Of a stretch of 63,479 nucleotides of DNA, positions 8,166 through 17,960 are shown in pieces. Under the pieces are notes generated by a model. The model was not told the origin of the DNA. It made no database searches and saw only the letters and a program-made list of their open reading frames with translations. How positions within the stretch are numbered: the first letter of the stretch is position 1; each line of letters begins with the position of its first letter. This DNA comes from Sporosarcina sp. (GTDB lineage: Bacteria; Bacillota; Bacilli; Bacillales_A; Planococcaceae): contig NZ_JARICI010000078.1 of the NCBI RefSeq assembly GCF_029257255.1, positions 1 through 63,479 of the forward strand. The letters are read 5' to 3'. Made by a program: the position numbers and the translations under genes.

Positions 8166-11100
8166 TATTGAATCAACTCCTCCTGACGAATTTTTTCGTA
8201 AATGCTCTGCCAATGTTCCAGCTGTTCTGAACCATCAAGCAATGTACGCTCTGAATCAATCTGGACAAGACTTTCCTGCAATAAATGAACGCGAAGTGCT
8301 TCTGCTTCCTCATCAATCCACAGATCTGCCCATTTTTCAATTCGTTCTTTCTGAGTGCCTAAATAAGTTGAAGCATCTTTTTTCAATACTTCCTCCAGGC
8401 GTCCTCTAAGTATTTCCCTATCACCGCGCTCGAAAAACGTCTTTTGGTTTTTAAATGATTTATTCACCGCACTGTAGACACTTGGGTCCTCATATGGTGT
8501 TTCAAACGACAGCATGTCTTGATCATTCGGTTCATAAGGAGACGGCACAATGGATTGATCCATATCAGAAAGTGCACGCACTTCCATTCGCTGACGCTCG
8601 AGTAATTGCTTCTTCATATACTGCAAAATACGCAGATTCGTAACTTTCAATTCCTGAGACAAATCAAATCCAACCATATCAACGGTTTCCGCCAAAGCCA
8701 TTTTCAATGCTTTATCAGTAGAATTTTTCGCAAACGTCGACGGACTGTACCCTTCCTTAAAGAAGTCGCTGAAACGCAGGAACACACGCTGTAAAATATA
8801 GTAGACGAGTTCACTTAATTCATCATGAGTAGCCTTGACCAATACTTCACTCGCATTTTTTTCAAAGCGCTGTTTGATCGTAAGCTCTGCTGCAGCCAGT
8901 TCTTCCAGTCTTTCGGCCTTTCGTGAACGGTTCTGGATCGTACGGTCAATTAATGAAGCCAGACGTCCGACAGTCTTCGTCGTTTCTTCTTCTAAAGCCT
9001 GAACAACCTGCGCACGCAAATCATGCTCTAGAAACGCATAGAACTTTTCCTCGAAATTCTGCATTAACGGGTTAGGATCATTTGTCAGTTTGCCTTCCAA
9101 TGCTTCAAGACTTGAAATTCCGTGTACACGCGGGTTGCGGATACCGAATTTCTGAAGTTCATTAGCAACGAAACTCTTTACTTCTTCGCCCTCTTCTTCA
9201 TTAGAAGCCAAGTCGATCGCATTGACAATAAAGAACATTTTATCGAGTTCGAATGCATCTTTCACACGGCCTAGCTGAATAAGGAATTCACGGTCTGCCC
9301 GAGCGAATGCATGGTTATAGTACGTGACGAATAAAATAGCATCTGCATTGCGGATGTACTCAAACGCAACGTCTGTGTGGCGTGCGTTGATTGAGTCCGC
9401 TCCTGGCGTATCCACCAGCGTAATGCCGTGGCGTGTCAACGGACTGTCGTAGAAGAAATCGATCGACTCTACGAAACAGCTTCGTTCTTCCTGCGCCACA
9501 AACTTTGTGAACTCTTCACGGTCCACTGTCAAAGTCGTGCCAAGTGCAGACGTATAGACAGGATAGCCCTTCTTAAACGCCTGAATGAACGACTTATGAA
9601 TATGAAGATTTTCATTTTCAAGCGGCTGTTTTAAAGCTTCATCTGTTTTAGCAAAAGCTTCTTCGAGATTCGTAATGCGGATACCGAGCGCCTCAAATGA
9701 AAGCCCGACATCCTGCGTCATCGTTGCTTCATCTTTCAAATGAATGTCAGCTGTATTATTCAGATGCGTGTCACTTACCGGACGAATCCGGTTAATTGCC
9801 GCAGTTGTTGGATTCGGCGAAACAGGCAGCACTTTTTCACCGATCAAAGCATTCGAGAATGAAGATTTCCCCGCACTGAATGCGCCGAATAACGCGACTG
9901 TGAATTCCTGTCCTTTTAAGCGTGCAGCTTTGGTCTTCAAATAAGCTGCTGTTTCTGCAAAACCGGGGATCGTATGAACAGAATCGGCAATATGCCGGGC
10001 ATGCGCAATCGCTTTTTCTGCGTCGACGAATTGACGTTCTGATTCTTCCTCTTCTTCTGTCTGCTCAGCTACTGCCGCTTTTTCAGTTTGCTGCTCTGCA
10101 ATATAGTCCACCGTTTCGATTGCTTTCGGCTTTTGCCATTCCGCGAGTAATTGATCGCGTCCTATTCTTGTTGGAGCGGATGGATTATCAATTTCTTTAT
10201 CGACCCATTCGATGCGCTCCTGCCATTTAGTCATTTCTTTAATGGCGTCAACTTTTTCTTGCAGAGTTTCAATCACTGCAGCCAAAGGTCCGGATTGTTC
10301 TCCACCGGCCGACTTCGCAATGACGGACATTTCTTCTTTCCATTTATCTGTCTTGCGTTTATAAACTAGATGAATAGCCCGTTTCATTTGTTCGGTATAG
10401 TTCAGGATTGTTTCGCCTGTGATAATTTCCGCCACATGCAATTGCTCGTCCACTTCATTAAACGGCAATGACAGGTCCATGGCATCAATTGCAAGTGAAC
10501 GTTCATCCGTGAAAATACCCGCTTGTTTCAATGCTTCTTTCATCAAGGATTTCATGTAAATTTCAATTTGTGTATGCGCAAGTCCGGAAATATTCTCGTC
10601 CAGTTTCTGACGGCGTCTTTCGCGTTCTTCCTGCGTTTTTTTCGCCCCGAATAAAAGTCCCACTTTAAACTTCGGTGACTTGGCTTCCAAATAATCTTTC
10701 AACAGCTCACGTGTTTCAAAAGGAGCAAGTCCTGCATTCGACAGTAATTCGTTGCGTTCTTTTTCAAAGTTGACATAAAACTCATCGCCGGTTAAAAGCT
10801 CCATACGCTTTTTGGCTTCTTTTAAATCTTGATTGAGCTCATCATACTGCGCCCATTCATTTTCGCTTACTGCATCAGAGTAGTTTTCTTTAACATCAGC
10901 AACCTGCTGCTCAAGAAACGACAAATGTTCATCTTTCAATTTACGAAGTGACTGATCGATATTTTCCTCGAAGTTTTCTTCACGGTGCTCAATCGAACCG
11001 TCAACAATTGCTTTTACCTTAGCAAAGTCATTATGCGGGTGATTTAGTTCTTTCAGGGACGTATAGAAAACACCTTTTGGCTCCACTCCCCACAGCTTGA

Positions 11101-11761
11101 AAGAATCTTCAACAGATTGCTTGAATGCATCAAACGATAATTCACTGTCGCGGTGTTTATCGATCTGATTAATAATCAAATACACATTGCCGTTATAGCG
11201 CATCAATTCTTTTGTGAAACGGAAATTCATTTCTGACTGCACGTGGTTATAGTCCATTGTATAAAACACTAAGTCTGCCAGGTGCAAAGAGGATTCAGTC
11301 GACAGACGGTGCGCATCATCAGTTGAGTCCACCCCAGGCGTATCCATTACGGTAATTCCTTCAGGCAGATTGGATTCCGTGTGTCCGATTTCCACTAATG
11401 AAACTGCAGCTCCGTCTTTACTGAACGCTTTAACAGCTTGCGAAAAACCGTGGCCGCTGAATTTGACCGCGCTTCCATCAACACGATGTATGATTGCAAA
11501 ATCTTCATCAGCTTTATGTACCTTCACAATATTCGCACTCGTCGGGATAGGACTTGACGGCAGCAAATCATCGCCTGTCAGTGCATTGATTGTAGAAGAT
11601 TTACCCGCGGAAAAGTGACCCGCAAAGGCAATTGTATATTCTCTAGAAATGATTTTATTGGCGAGTAGATTTGTTTTAGCTTTTCTTTCATCATCTTCAT
11701 TTGTTGAAAAGATCTGTCCGTATGTAGCAGATCTCTGTAAAAATTCATGGTTTGTAGACAT
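8165..11761 (-). CDS. dynA: Double dynamin-like GTPase DynA
   Basis: A 1198-residue protein, the length of B. subtilis DynA (YpbR), in which two dynamin-like units are fused. The first P-loop is GHFSAGKSS (residues 48-56), with VMDTPGVDS and NQID further on; the second is GAFSAGKSS (about 628-636), followed by LVDTPGADS and NAIDLAS. Both units have long helical stalk regions. DynA tethers and fuses membranes, helps cells survive pore-forming agents and phage, and acts at division sites. Its two downstream genes are coupled to it. The gene is divergent from cheX. Confidence 0.95.
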   Translation of the reverse strand: MSTNHEFLQRSATYGQIFSTNEDDERKAKTNLLANKIISREYTIAFAGHFSAGKSSTINALTGDDLLPSSPIPTSANIVKVHKADEDFAIIHRVDGSAVKFSGHGFSQAVKAFSKDGAAVSLVEIGHTESNLPEGITVMDTPGVDSTDDAHRLSTESSLHLADLVFYTMDYNHVQSEMNFRFTKELMRYNGNVYLIINQIDKHRDSELSFDAFKQSVEDSFKLWGVEPKGVFYTSLKELNHPHNDFAKVKAIVDGSIEHREENFEENIDQSLRKLKDEHLSFLEQQVADVKENYSDAVSENEWAQYDELNQDLKEAKKRMELLTGDEFYVNFEKERNELLSNAGLAPFETRELLKDYLEAKSPKFKVGLLFGAKKTQEERERRRQKLDENISGLAHTQIEIYMKSLMKEALKQAGIFTDERSLAIDAMDLSLPFNEVDEQLHVAEIITGETILNYTEQMKRAIHLVYKRKTDKWKEEMSVIAKSAGGEQSGPLAAVIETLQEKVDAIKEMTKWQERIEWVDKEIDNPSAPTRIGRDQLLAEWQKPKAIETVDYIAEQQTEKAAVAEQTEEEEESERQFVDAEKAIAHARHIADSVHTIPGFAETAAYLKTKAARLKGQEFTVALFGAFSAGKSSFSNALIGEKVLPVSPNPTTAAINRIRPVSDTHLNNTADIHLKDEATMTQDVGLSFEALGIRITNLEEAFAKTDEALKQPLENENLHIHKSFIQAFKKGYPVYTSALGTTLTVDREEFTKFVAQEERSCFVESIDFFYDSPLTRHGITLVDTPGADSINARHTDVAFEYIRNADAILFVTYYNHAFARADREFLIQLGRVKDAFELDKMFFIVNAIDLASNEEEGEEVKSFVANELQKFGIRNPRVHGISSLEALEGKLTNDPNPLMQNFEEKFYAFLEHDLRAQVVQALEEETTKTVGRLASLIDRTIQNRSRKAERLEELAAAELTIKQRFEKNASEVLVKATHDELSELVYYILQRVFLRFSDFFKEGYSPSTFAKNSTDKALKMALAETVDMVGFDLSQELKVTNLRILQYMKKQLLERQRMEVRALSDMDQSIVPSPYEPNDQDMLSFETPYEDPSVYSAVNKSFKNQKTFFERGDREILRGRLEEVLKKDASTYLGTQKERIEKWADLWIDEEAEALRVHLLQESLVQIDSERTLLDGSEQLEHWQSIYEKIRQEELIQ

Positions 11762-11921
11762 AATCGTCGTCCTTTCAAATATAACTCACCCTATCATACC
11801 ATTAATGCTCAATTAAGTAGAAGCTTACTTTTTTCTTCCTGTAAATTTTTATATAGGCTTTTAGCCGCTGTTAGTGATATGATTGAACTACGATTATTTC
11901 TCTGAAAGGGTGTTTCTTTAG

Positions 11922-12383
11922 ATGGGTACTGCAAATAACGTTCAAAAAGTATTAAACGCAACCATTTCCTCTCTGACAACGGTTGTTCCTATCAAATTCC
12001 AAGTCCTCTCTCCAGCCTTGATTAAGCAGCCATATGAACAGCGTGAAATTAGTGTGTTAATTGGTCTGATTGGCAATATGAAAGGCCGCTTGATTGTAGA
12101 ACCGACTAACGATATTATCGGTAAGATCGGACAAGCGATGTTCGGTATGCACATTGAAGGTGAAATGGCTGAGTCATTTACCGGCGAGCTCGGCAATATG
12201 ATCGCTGGAAACCTTTGTACAATTCTCGAAAAAGAGGGCTTGACTCTTGATATTTCTCCACCGACTGTACTCACCGGCAACACAAAATTTTATGGATTTA
12301 AGCAGGCATTCAAAATTCCTGTACAGTTTGAAGACGGCGAACTACTGTATCTTCTGTTGACTATCGATGAAGAAACTCCATAA
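11922..12383 (+). CDS. CheX-like chemotaxis phosphatase domain protein
   Basis: A 153-residue protein of the CheC/CheX/FliY phosphatase fold. The single S-x3-E-x2-N signature that holds the CheY-P phosphatase residues is present as S85, E89 and N92 in ESFTGELGN. CheC and FliY normally have two such motifs and CheX one, so CheX is the closest type. It stands alone, with no chemotaxis operon in the window, so its partner could be a stray receiver protein. The start follows GAAAGGGTG. Confidence 0.8.
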   Translation: MGTANNVQKVLNATISSLTTVVPIKFQVLSPALIKQPYEQREISVLIGLIGNMKGRLIVEPTNDIIGKIGQAMFGMHIEGEMAESFTGELGNMIAGNLCTILEKEGLTLDISPPTVLTGNTKFYGFKQAFKIPVQFEDGELLYLLLTIDEETP

Positions 12384-12393
12384 TAATAGGCTA

Positions 12394-12424
12394 AAAAGCG
12401 CACAGACATGCCTGTGCGCTTTTA
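12394..12424. terminator. Bidirectional terminator between cheX-like gene and ypvA
   Basis: AAAAGCGCACAG pairs with CTGTGCGCTTTT around a short loop, giving a strong G+C stem with A- and T-runs on both sides. It serves both convergent genes. Confidence 0.85.
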
Positions 12425-12434
12425 TAATACGTAT

Positions 12435-14336
12435 TTATGAAAACGGAACAGGCAGAACCCGTTCAATAACTGGCAATAGTTCATTGCTGTCCGGCTGAAC
12501 GAAAATATGGATGGACCCATGATCTTCACCGGTTCGAATCAAACGACCGATCCCCTGTCGCAGACGCAGCAGCATGAACGGCAGATCCACTTCATCAAAC
12601 GGATCTTCCGCTGCTTCTCTTCGCGCTTCAAATAACGGATCGCTTGGAGGGAACGGCAGATCAAATATGATTACGCGTGTAAGCGAATCATGCGGCAGAT
12701 CAAGTCCTTCCCATAAATGATACGAGAAGAATACAGAAACTTTACGCTGTTGGAAATCCTTGACGAGTGAAGATAAAGAACGCTCACCTTCGTAAGTCGC
12801 CATGACACTTTGCTCAATCGGCAACTGCTCATATGCTTCCATCATCGATTGCTTAGAACTGAATAGCACCAATGTCTGCTCTTCCACTTCAAGCAACTCC
12901 GACAAGCGTGCGATTTGCTCGTCTCTCGTCCCTTGCTCTAAATGAATCTTCATTACCTCATCATAATCAAACGGTGATTCAATAGAAAATGACTGGTAGT
13001 CTTCAATTCCCAAACTGTATGCCAGATAATCGAATGAACTCTCTACTGATAATGTGGCAGAAGAGAATATAATCGGCATCTTGCCAGTGAATAATTTCTC
13101 TTTCAAAATGGATGTTACGAGACGCGGCATAATTAATAACGTGCTTTCCTCTCGGCGATTCTCGAGCCAATCCACTGCGTCATTTTCATTGGCAAACAAC
13201 TCCATTGAATAGATATACTGCTCCAAATATTCTTCTACTATTTTCAAATCATATTCAGGAATCACATATAGCTCGCCTTCAAAAACGAACTCCTCTAGCA
13301 GTTGATTGGATAAGGAAACCGCTTCTTTCGCCAACGACAGCATCGTCTCATTCTTCTCGATCGTCAGACGCTCGGTATCATGAAAAGTGGCATGCTCGCG
13401 GAGCTGTTTGAAAAATAGTTCATGGACATCGAGCAAAACTTCCATAAGCTGAAGCGATTTCTCACGGATACCATCGACCATAATGCGTTCAAGTAATTGA
13501 ACAATCGTTTGCTGCTGCACTTCATACGTTAGTGCGCGCTGTGCAGAATACTCCAGCAAGTGTCCTTCATCAAAGACGACCATAGACACTTCAGGAAGTA
13601 ACGGCAGCTGGCCTTGACGAACTCTTGATTCTTTTGTCCATAAATGTTCCATATAGAAGTCGTGTGAGCAAATAATCAAATCAACAGCTTCGCGATAATG
13701 ATTGCGGTGGATCGTCTGACCGCAACGATTGCGGATATCGCAGGCAGCACATTGCTGAATCGGATGGAAGTTGATCATATCCCACTCTTCATCTGCTAAA
13801 TATGGATAGTCTGAGCGCACGCCATATGGAAATACCGACTGCAATGAACGGTCTGCATAGACGAAATCAGGCAGTTGATCTTCTACTAAGTCAACAAATT
13901 CTTCATCCGTCTTCTGGCTCGTCTCTTCCAATCTTTTCAGGCAAATATACTGATTTCGGGCTTTTGCCAATCGGACATCGACTGTCAGATCGAGCGCCTC
14001 ACTCAATTTCTGAATGTCGCCTTCTTCTTTGATTAGCTGATCGATTAGCGTTTCATCTGCACAGGAAATAACGGCAGGCTTCCCCGTATAGCGCGCATAG
14101 GCAATGGCAGGCAATAAATACGCGATCGTTTTTCCTGTACCAACTCCGGCTTCTGCCAATAAAACCTTTTTGTCCTTTAGTGCCTGTTCAATTTGAAACG
14201 CCATATAAATCTGTTCATCCCGGCATTCGAACCCTTTTTCTGTCAGGTCATCATATAATGTATCGCCTAACCAGCCATTCAATGACTCGAAAAATGTCTG
14301 GTCTTTTTCTAATTGAAATGGAATTTTCGTATTCAT
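12435..14336 (-). CDS. ypvA: DinG/XPD-type ATP-dependent helicase YpvA
   Basis: A 633-residue superfamily 2 helicase of the XPD/DinG type. Walker A is AGVGTGKT near residue 55-62, and the DEAH-type box is VVFDEGH. Between them a cysteine set (QYICLKR, then QQCAACDIRNRC) is placed like the Fe-S cluster of XPD-family helicases. The C-terminal QGIGRLIR motif VI is present. Unlike DinG at the other end of the window it has no exonuclease domain. The ATG at 14336 follows GAGAGGAG; the longer frame to 14417 enters the next gene and is rejected. Confidence 0.9.
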   Translation of the reverse strand: MNTKIPFQLEKDQTFFESLNGWLGDTLYDDLTEKGFECRDEQIYMAFQIEQALKDKKVLLAEAGVGTGKTIAYLLPAIAYARYTGKPAVISCADETLIDQLIKEEGDIQKLSEALDLTVDVRLAKARNQYICLKRLEETSQKTDEEFVDLVEDQLPDFVYADRSLQSVFPYGVRSDYPYLADEEWDMINFHPIQQCAACDIRNRCGQTIHRNHYREAVDLIICSHDFYMEHLWTKESRVRQGQLPLLPEVSMVVFDEGHLLEYSAQRALTYEVQQQTIVQLLERIMVDGIREKSLQLMEVLLDVHELFFKQLREHATFHDTERLTIEKNETMLSLAKEAVSLSNQLLEEFVFEGELYVIPEYDLKIVEEYLEQYIYSMELFANENDAVDWLENRREESTLLIMPRLVTSILKEKLFTGKMPIIFSSATLSVESSFDYLAYSLGIEDYQSFSIESPFDYDEVMKIHLEQGTRDEQIARLSELLEVEEQTLVLFSSKQSMMEAYEQLPIEQSVMATYEGERSLSSLVKDFQQRKVSVFFSYHLWEGLDLPHDSLTRVIIFDLPFPPSDPLFEARREAAEDPFDEVDLPFMLLRLRQGIGRLIRTGEDHGSIHIFVQPDSNELLPVIERVLPVPFS

Positions 14337-14398
14337 GCTGACTCCTCTCCGAATGCAAGCGAAAGGAAGAGGACAATTTCCTCTTCCTAATTCGTTTC

Positions 14399-15526
14399 TT
14401 ATACTCGCTGTCCCCAATATTGATAGTAATCTGTACGAATGAACCCGTTAAAGAGCTTGCGTTTTTTAGTAGCACGCTTTCCGTACATCTCTTCATAGTT
14501 TTCCAATGAAGATAAAATATAAACAGACCATGACGGATAATTTTTCATAATGCCGCCAAGAATTTCTGCGATATCTTCAGCTTCTTCTGTCTCACCCAAG
14601 CGTTCTCCGTATGGAGGATTGGCAATTAAAACACCATTTTGACCTTCCACATGTAAATCACGGATATCCTGCTGCTGCCAAGAAATTAAATCCGCAAATC
14701 CCGCTTCAATTGCGTTTTGCTGTGCAATAGAAATCATTTTAGCATCGACGTCATAGCCGCGGATATCTAATTCCAGATCATATTTTGCAACATCTTCCAC
14801 TTCTTCACGGACACGGTCCCAGACCTGTGCTTTCATCCATGGCCATTCTTCACTCAAAAACGAACGATTATAGCCAGGTGCAAGATTTTGTCCAATCATC
14901 GCTGCTTCAATCGGAATCGTACCAGAACCGCAGAACGGATCGATAAACGGACGGTTCGGACTCCATTTGGAGAGTTTGACGAGTGCTGCTGCCATTGTTT
15001 CTTTTAGTGGCGCATCCCCTTGGCCAAGACGATAGCCTCGTTTATGCAGGCCTGTTCCGCTTGAATCAATGGTAATCGTTACTTTATCTTTTAAGATCGA
15101 TACTTCTAGTTTAAACAATGGACCGGATTCATCCAAAAACCCAATACGCTTATAAGCAATTTTCAATCGTTCCACAATCGCTTTTTTCACGATCGCCTGG
15201 CAGTCAGGCACACTGAACAATGTTGACTTTACAGATTTGCCGGCAACCGGAAATGCTGCATCAACCGGCAGAAATTGTTCCCATGGTATTGCTTTCGTCC
15301 GTTCGAACAATTCATCAAACGTAAATGCTTTAAATTCGCCTGCGACGATACGGACGCGGTCTCCAACTCGGAGCCACATATTTGCTCTCGCAATCGCTTC
15401 TTCGTCTCCGGTAAAATATACTTTTCCGTTTTCTGTATTTCCTTCATAGCCAAGATCTTTGATTTCCGAAGCTACAATTGATTCTAAACCCATTGCTGCG
15501 GTTGCTACTAATTTATATTCACTCAC
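14399..15526 (-). CDS. ypsC: 23S rRNA guanine-N2 methyltransferase, RlmL/YpsC type
   Basis: A 375-residue protein with an N-terminal THUMP RNA-binding domain (about 45-165) and a C-terminal Rossmann methyltransferase. The SAM-binding stretch is DPFCGSGTIPIEAAM, and the catalytic NPPYGERL motif is characteristic of exocyclic amino-group methylation of guanine. The best start is GTG at 15526 (start MSEYKLVATA) about 8 bases after GGAG; upstream frame as far as 15697 reaches into the rnpB terminator region and is not coding. Position next to rnpB and gpsB is as in other Bacillales. Confidence 0.9.
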   Translation of the reverse strand: MSEYKLVATAAMGLESIVASEIKDLGYEGNTENGKVYFTGDEEAIARANMWLRVGDRVRIVAGEFKAFTFDELFERTKAIPWEQFLPVDAAFPVAGKSVKSTLFSVPDCQAIVKKAIVERLKIAYKRIGFLDESGPLFKLEVSILKDKVTITIDSSGTGLHKRGYRLGQGDAPLKETMAAALVKLSKWSPNRPFIDPFCGSGTIPIEAAMIGQNLAPGYNRSFLSEEWPWMKAQVWDRVREEVEDVAKYDLELDIRGYDVDAKMISIAQQNAIEAGFADLISWQQQDIRDLHVEGQNGVLIANPPYGERLGETEEAEDIAEILGGIMKNYPSWSVYILSSLENYEEMYGKRATKKRKLFNGFIRTDYYQYWGQRV

Positions 15527-15650
15527 ACTCAACACTCCATTTCTTCCTATTGGACGCTTATTCCCTATCCAATCCAAACGTTTTCGGCTATGCCGAACGA
15601 TTATGTACATGATGCTATATGCTGTTATCTTGAGATCTTCTAAACAAAAG

Positions 15651-15679
15651 AAAAACTCTCCCAAAACTGTAGGAGAGCT
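15651..15679 (-). terminator. Terminator of rnpB
   Basis: On the minus strand AGCTCTCC and GGGAGAGT form a stem followed by TTTTTC, directly after the 3' end of the RNase P RNA. Confidence 0.8.
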
Positions 15680-15692
15680 AATTGTGATGTAA

Positions 15693-16089
15693 ACCATAGG
15701 ATATTCTGTAAGCCATGTTTTGTTCTTCGGTACTCAAACGGTTTGCACCTCGTACTAGAAGCGGTAATCATCTATCTACAGACAATTGCCTGTCCCTTCC
15801 TCCATTGAATTCTTTCGGAAGAGCGCCCCTACCATAATTTGGGTTTCTCACTCGTGGGGTTTACCCGTTCCACTTGACATGTTTCCATGCCAACTACGTC
15901 ACTGTGGCACTTTCAGAGAATCTCATCCATATCCGAAGACTTAGGATTTATTCCCGCCATCAATGCAAAAGCATTGCCCCGGCTTATTTTTTCACCGAGC
16001 ACGAACACTACGGTCATCTCAGATCCGTGTGAGCATGGACTTTCCTCTACAATCGAAATTGCAGCGATTACCTGAATACGATCTATGGT
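15693..16089 (-). ncRNA. rnpB: RNase P RNA, type B (Bacillus type)
   Basis: The catalytic RNA of RNase P, which cuts 5' leaders off precursor tRNAs. On the minus strand the conserved blocks appear in order: GGTAATCGCTGC, GTAGAGGAAAGTCCATGCTC, TAGTGTTCGTGC, TCTTCGGATATGG, AAAGTGCCACAGTGACG, GGGTAAACCCCACGAG, GAGAAACCCAAATT, TGTAGATAGATGATT and GAACAAAACATGGCTTACAG. The ends are set by the P1 helix: ACCATAGAT at the 5' end (16089-16081) pairs with the CCTATGGT at 15693-15700. About 397 bases, the usual size of the type B RNA. Ends are good to a few bases. Confidence 0.96.
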
Positions 16090-16165
16090 GCTATTTAGTA
16101 TACATCAAAAATATCATTCACACAATCGATTAGGCTAAGTTGCCGAATGAAACTTTCTGGTTCAA

Positions 16166-16459
16166 TCAGTCTTCAGACAGTTTGCTGCCAAATACATGCC
16201 GTTCTAAATTGGAAATTCTCTGCAGAATATCAAAATTTGTCGGCTGAGGAGTTGGTGCAGCTGTGCGTTGAGGTGCTGCACTCGCTGCTGCTTTCAGCTT
16301 ATCGTTTTCTGCCTGAAGTCGTGCGATTTCTTTTTTGAATGTCTCGTAGTCCTGAATGACATCATCCAAAAACAAATCTACATCTTCTTGTTTATATCCA
16401 CGCATCCCTGATTTAAATTCTTTTTCTAAAATCTTTTTCGAATCTAACTTTAATTCCAT
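16166..16459 (-). CDS. gpsB: Cell division/elongation switch protein GpsB
   Basis: A 97-residue DivIVA-like protein that links peptidoglycan synthases such as PBP1 to the division machinery. The N-terminal membrane-binding domain has the ILEKEFK and MRGYKQEDVDLFLDDVI motifs (about 10-36), followed by a coiled coil (about 38-58), an Ala/Pro/Gln linker and a C-terminal helix (about 74-90) for hexamer formation. ponA, a known partner, lies 37 kb away in this window. Start ATG at 16459 after GGAGGGACG. Confidence 0.95.
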   Translation of the reverse strand: MELKLDSKKILEKEFKSGMRGYKQEDVDLFLDDVIQDYETFKKEIARLQAENDKLKAAASAAPQRTAAPTPQPTNFDILQRISNLERHVFGSKLSED

Positions 16460-16539
16460 GACAAAACGTCCCTCCGTCTATGATTCCATAAGGCCATTAT
16501 AGCATATCCTGTCATTCTTTGTCTTATATGAGAATACCA

Positions 16540-17814
16540 TCACGTTTCCTTTGTCGGTTCATGCGCTTGCCCGGGAAATAATTTATTCTTTACCCGTATT
16601 TCCCGTTTCGCAAACGCGATCTCCATCCGCTCTACAAAGCGCCGCGACAGTATCTCAGGCTGTTTCAGCAAGGTTTTCCCGGTGAGAATCCGTTCATACG
16701 CTAACGGGAAATCTTTTTGCTGGTGCTCATATAATTTCGCCAGTTCTTCAAAGGCCAATACCTGTTCTCTGCCCTCGCCGTACTCTGCAACAATTTCGAA
16801 TGACTTGATCGCCCTCTCAAACTCTTTATACCGTTTCAATAAAAATCCTAAATGATAGTGCGTAAGCGGGTAACTGCTGCCATACTCTTCCGCTATTTTC
16901 TCGAGCTCAATAAAGCTTCTTTCGCTCAGCCCAAGATCCTGAAACCATTTTGCGATATTCGTAGCCACCTGAGCGTTTTGTTGCTGATCCTGCAAAACGA
17001 GATCCGTGGACAAACTGAATAACGTAACGAGAGATAGAATATCCCATTCATTATGCCACATTACCTTCATCAATAGTTCTGCGCGCCCATTCTTCACGGC
17101 ATCCTGATAGATAATCGGCGCCATATGACCTGGAACATCATCTTTCCGATGAAAACCGAGTTGTCTTCGTTCTACTTCCGTCAGCTTGAAAGAATCCATC
17201 TCCCCTTTCCAGATCCGGCGTGACCCATGAAGCAAATCAATTTGATATGGAACTGGCAGTGGCGGGAGCAATTTTCGGTGCAACGACCAGCGAGTTTGTA
17301 ATTGCGGAAAATCAAAACTCTTTCCATTGTACGTGACGAGTGTCAATCCAACTTTCCATAGACCAGATTCAAATAGGAATGCCGCTTCATGATCGGGATT
17401 CGGCAGCACATACTGCGTCATGACAAATTCGTCTTCTTTTAATTCAAGCAGACCAATCAAAAATATGACTGCTCCTGCCCCTTTGAGCCCCGTCGTTTCC
17501 GTATCAAAGAACAGCAGCTTGCCTTCTTTAGGCGAAAGCGGATGTTCATATTCCGTTTCTGTCCAATCTGCTAGTTTATCCTGTACATCGCCTAACCGGA
17601 TATCTCCATGCATATGAGACAGCGGGTAATGAATGACACGTTTATAGACGACCCCAAACTCATTTTCTACTTTCTCAAGCTGAGTGGTCAGCCATCGTTT
17701 TTCATAATGCGGAGCAGGTGGCTTTGTAAAGACTTCCACCGGCTCTTGAACAGCTGCCTTTTTCTTTACCAGCGACTTCATCGCCATCAGTTTTTTCTCA
17801 TAGGACATATTCAT
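16540..17814 (-). CDS. mrfB: MrfB (YprB), DEDD-type 3'-5' exonuclease
   Basis: A 424-residue protein with an RNase H-like DEDD exonuclease domain and a C-terminal TPR-like helical part. Motif I is FFDTETTG (about 101-108), motif II is VTYNGKSFDFP, and motif III is the HNEWDILS stretch. The helical repeats (about 290-390) include LTHYHLGFLLKRY and LAFEELAKLYEH. In B. subtilis mrfA and mrfB form a repair pathway specific for mitomycin C adducts. Here mrfA lies 32 kb away at 50224. The start overlaps a small upstream frame by 17 bases; ATG at 17808 is an alternative. Confidence 0.9.
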   Translation of the reverse strand: MNMSYEKKLMAMKSLVKKKAAVQEPVEVFTKPPAPHYEKRWLTTQLEKVENEFGVVYKRVIHYPLSHMHGDIRLGDVQDKLADWTETEYEHPLSPKEGKLLFFDTETTGLKGAGAVIFLIGLLELKEDEFVMTQYVLPNPDHEAAFLFESGLWKVGLTLVTYNGKSFDFPQLQTRWSLHRKLLPPLPVPYQIDLLHGSRRIWKGEMDSFKLTEVERRQLGFHRKDDVPGHMAPIIYQDAVKNGRAELLMKVMWHNEWDILSLVTLFSLSTDLVLQDQQQNAQVATNIAKWFQDLGLSERSFIELEKIAEEYGSSYPLTHYHLGFLLKRYKEFERAIKSFEIVAEYGEGREQVLAFEELAKLYEHQQKDFPLAYERILTGKTLLKQPEILSRRFVERMEIAFAKREIRVKNKLFPGQAHEPTKET

Positions 17815-17893
17815 TCAGCTCTTTTATAGTTGGGCTTTCCATCGTATGCTCAGCAAGCCCAATATAGTCTTGTTTACTTTTTTTGCTATTCAT
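17798..17893 (-). CDS. Possible 31-residue leader peptide ahead of mrfB
   Basis: A short frame starting with ATG at 17893 after a good AGAGGTGAAAC ribosome binding site and ending 17 bases inside mrfB. mrfB itself has no clear ribosome binding site, so translation of the small frame may carry ribosomes to the mrfB start. The product (MNSKKSKQDY... ending NEYVL) is charged and not recognised. It could be a real small protein or only a coupling device. Confidence 0.4.
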   Translation of the reverse strand: MNSKKSKQDYIGLAEHTMESPTIKELNEYVL

Positions 17894-17933
17894 CGATGTT
17901 TCACCTCTTGAAGTCAGTACATAATTTGTATGA

Positions 17934-17960
17934 ATTATACTATAGTTCAGCAATTCGCAA
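17934..17960 (-). promoter_or_regulatory. Putative SigA promoter for mrfB
   Basis: On the minus strand TTGCGA (17960-17955) and TATAAT (17939-17934) lie 15 bases apart, shorter than the ideal 17. It would give mrfB its own promoter despite its separation from mrfA. No clear LexA box was seen. Confidence 0.4.
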
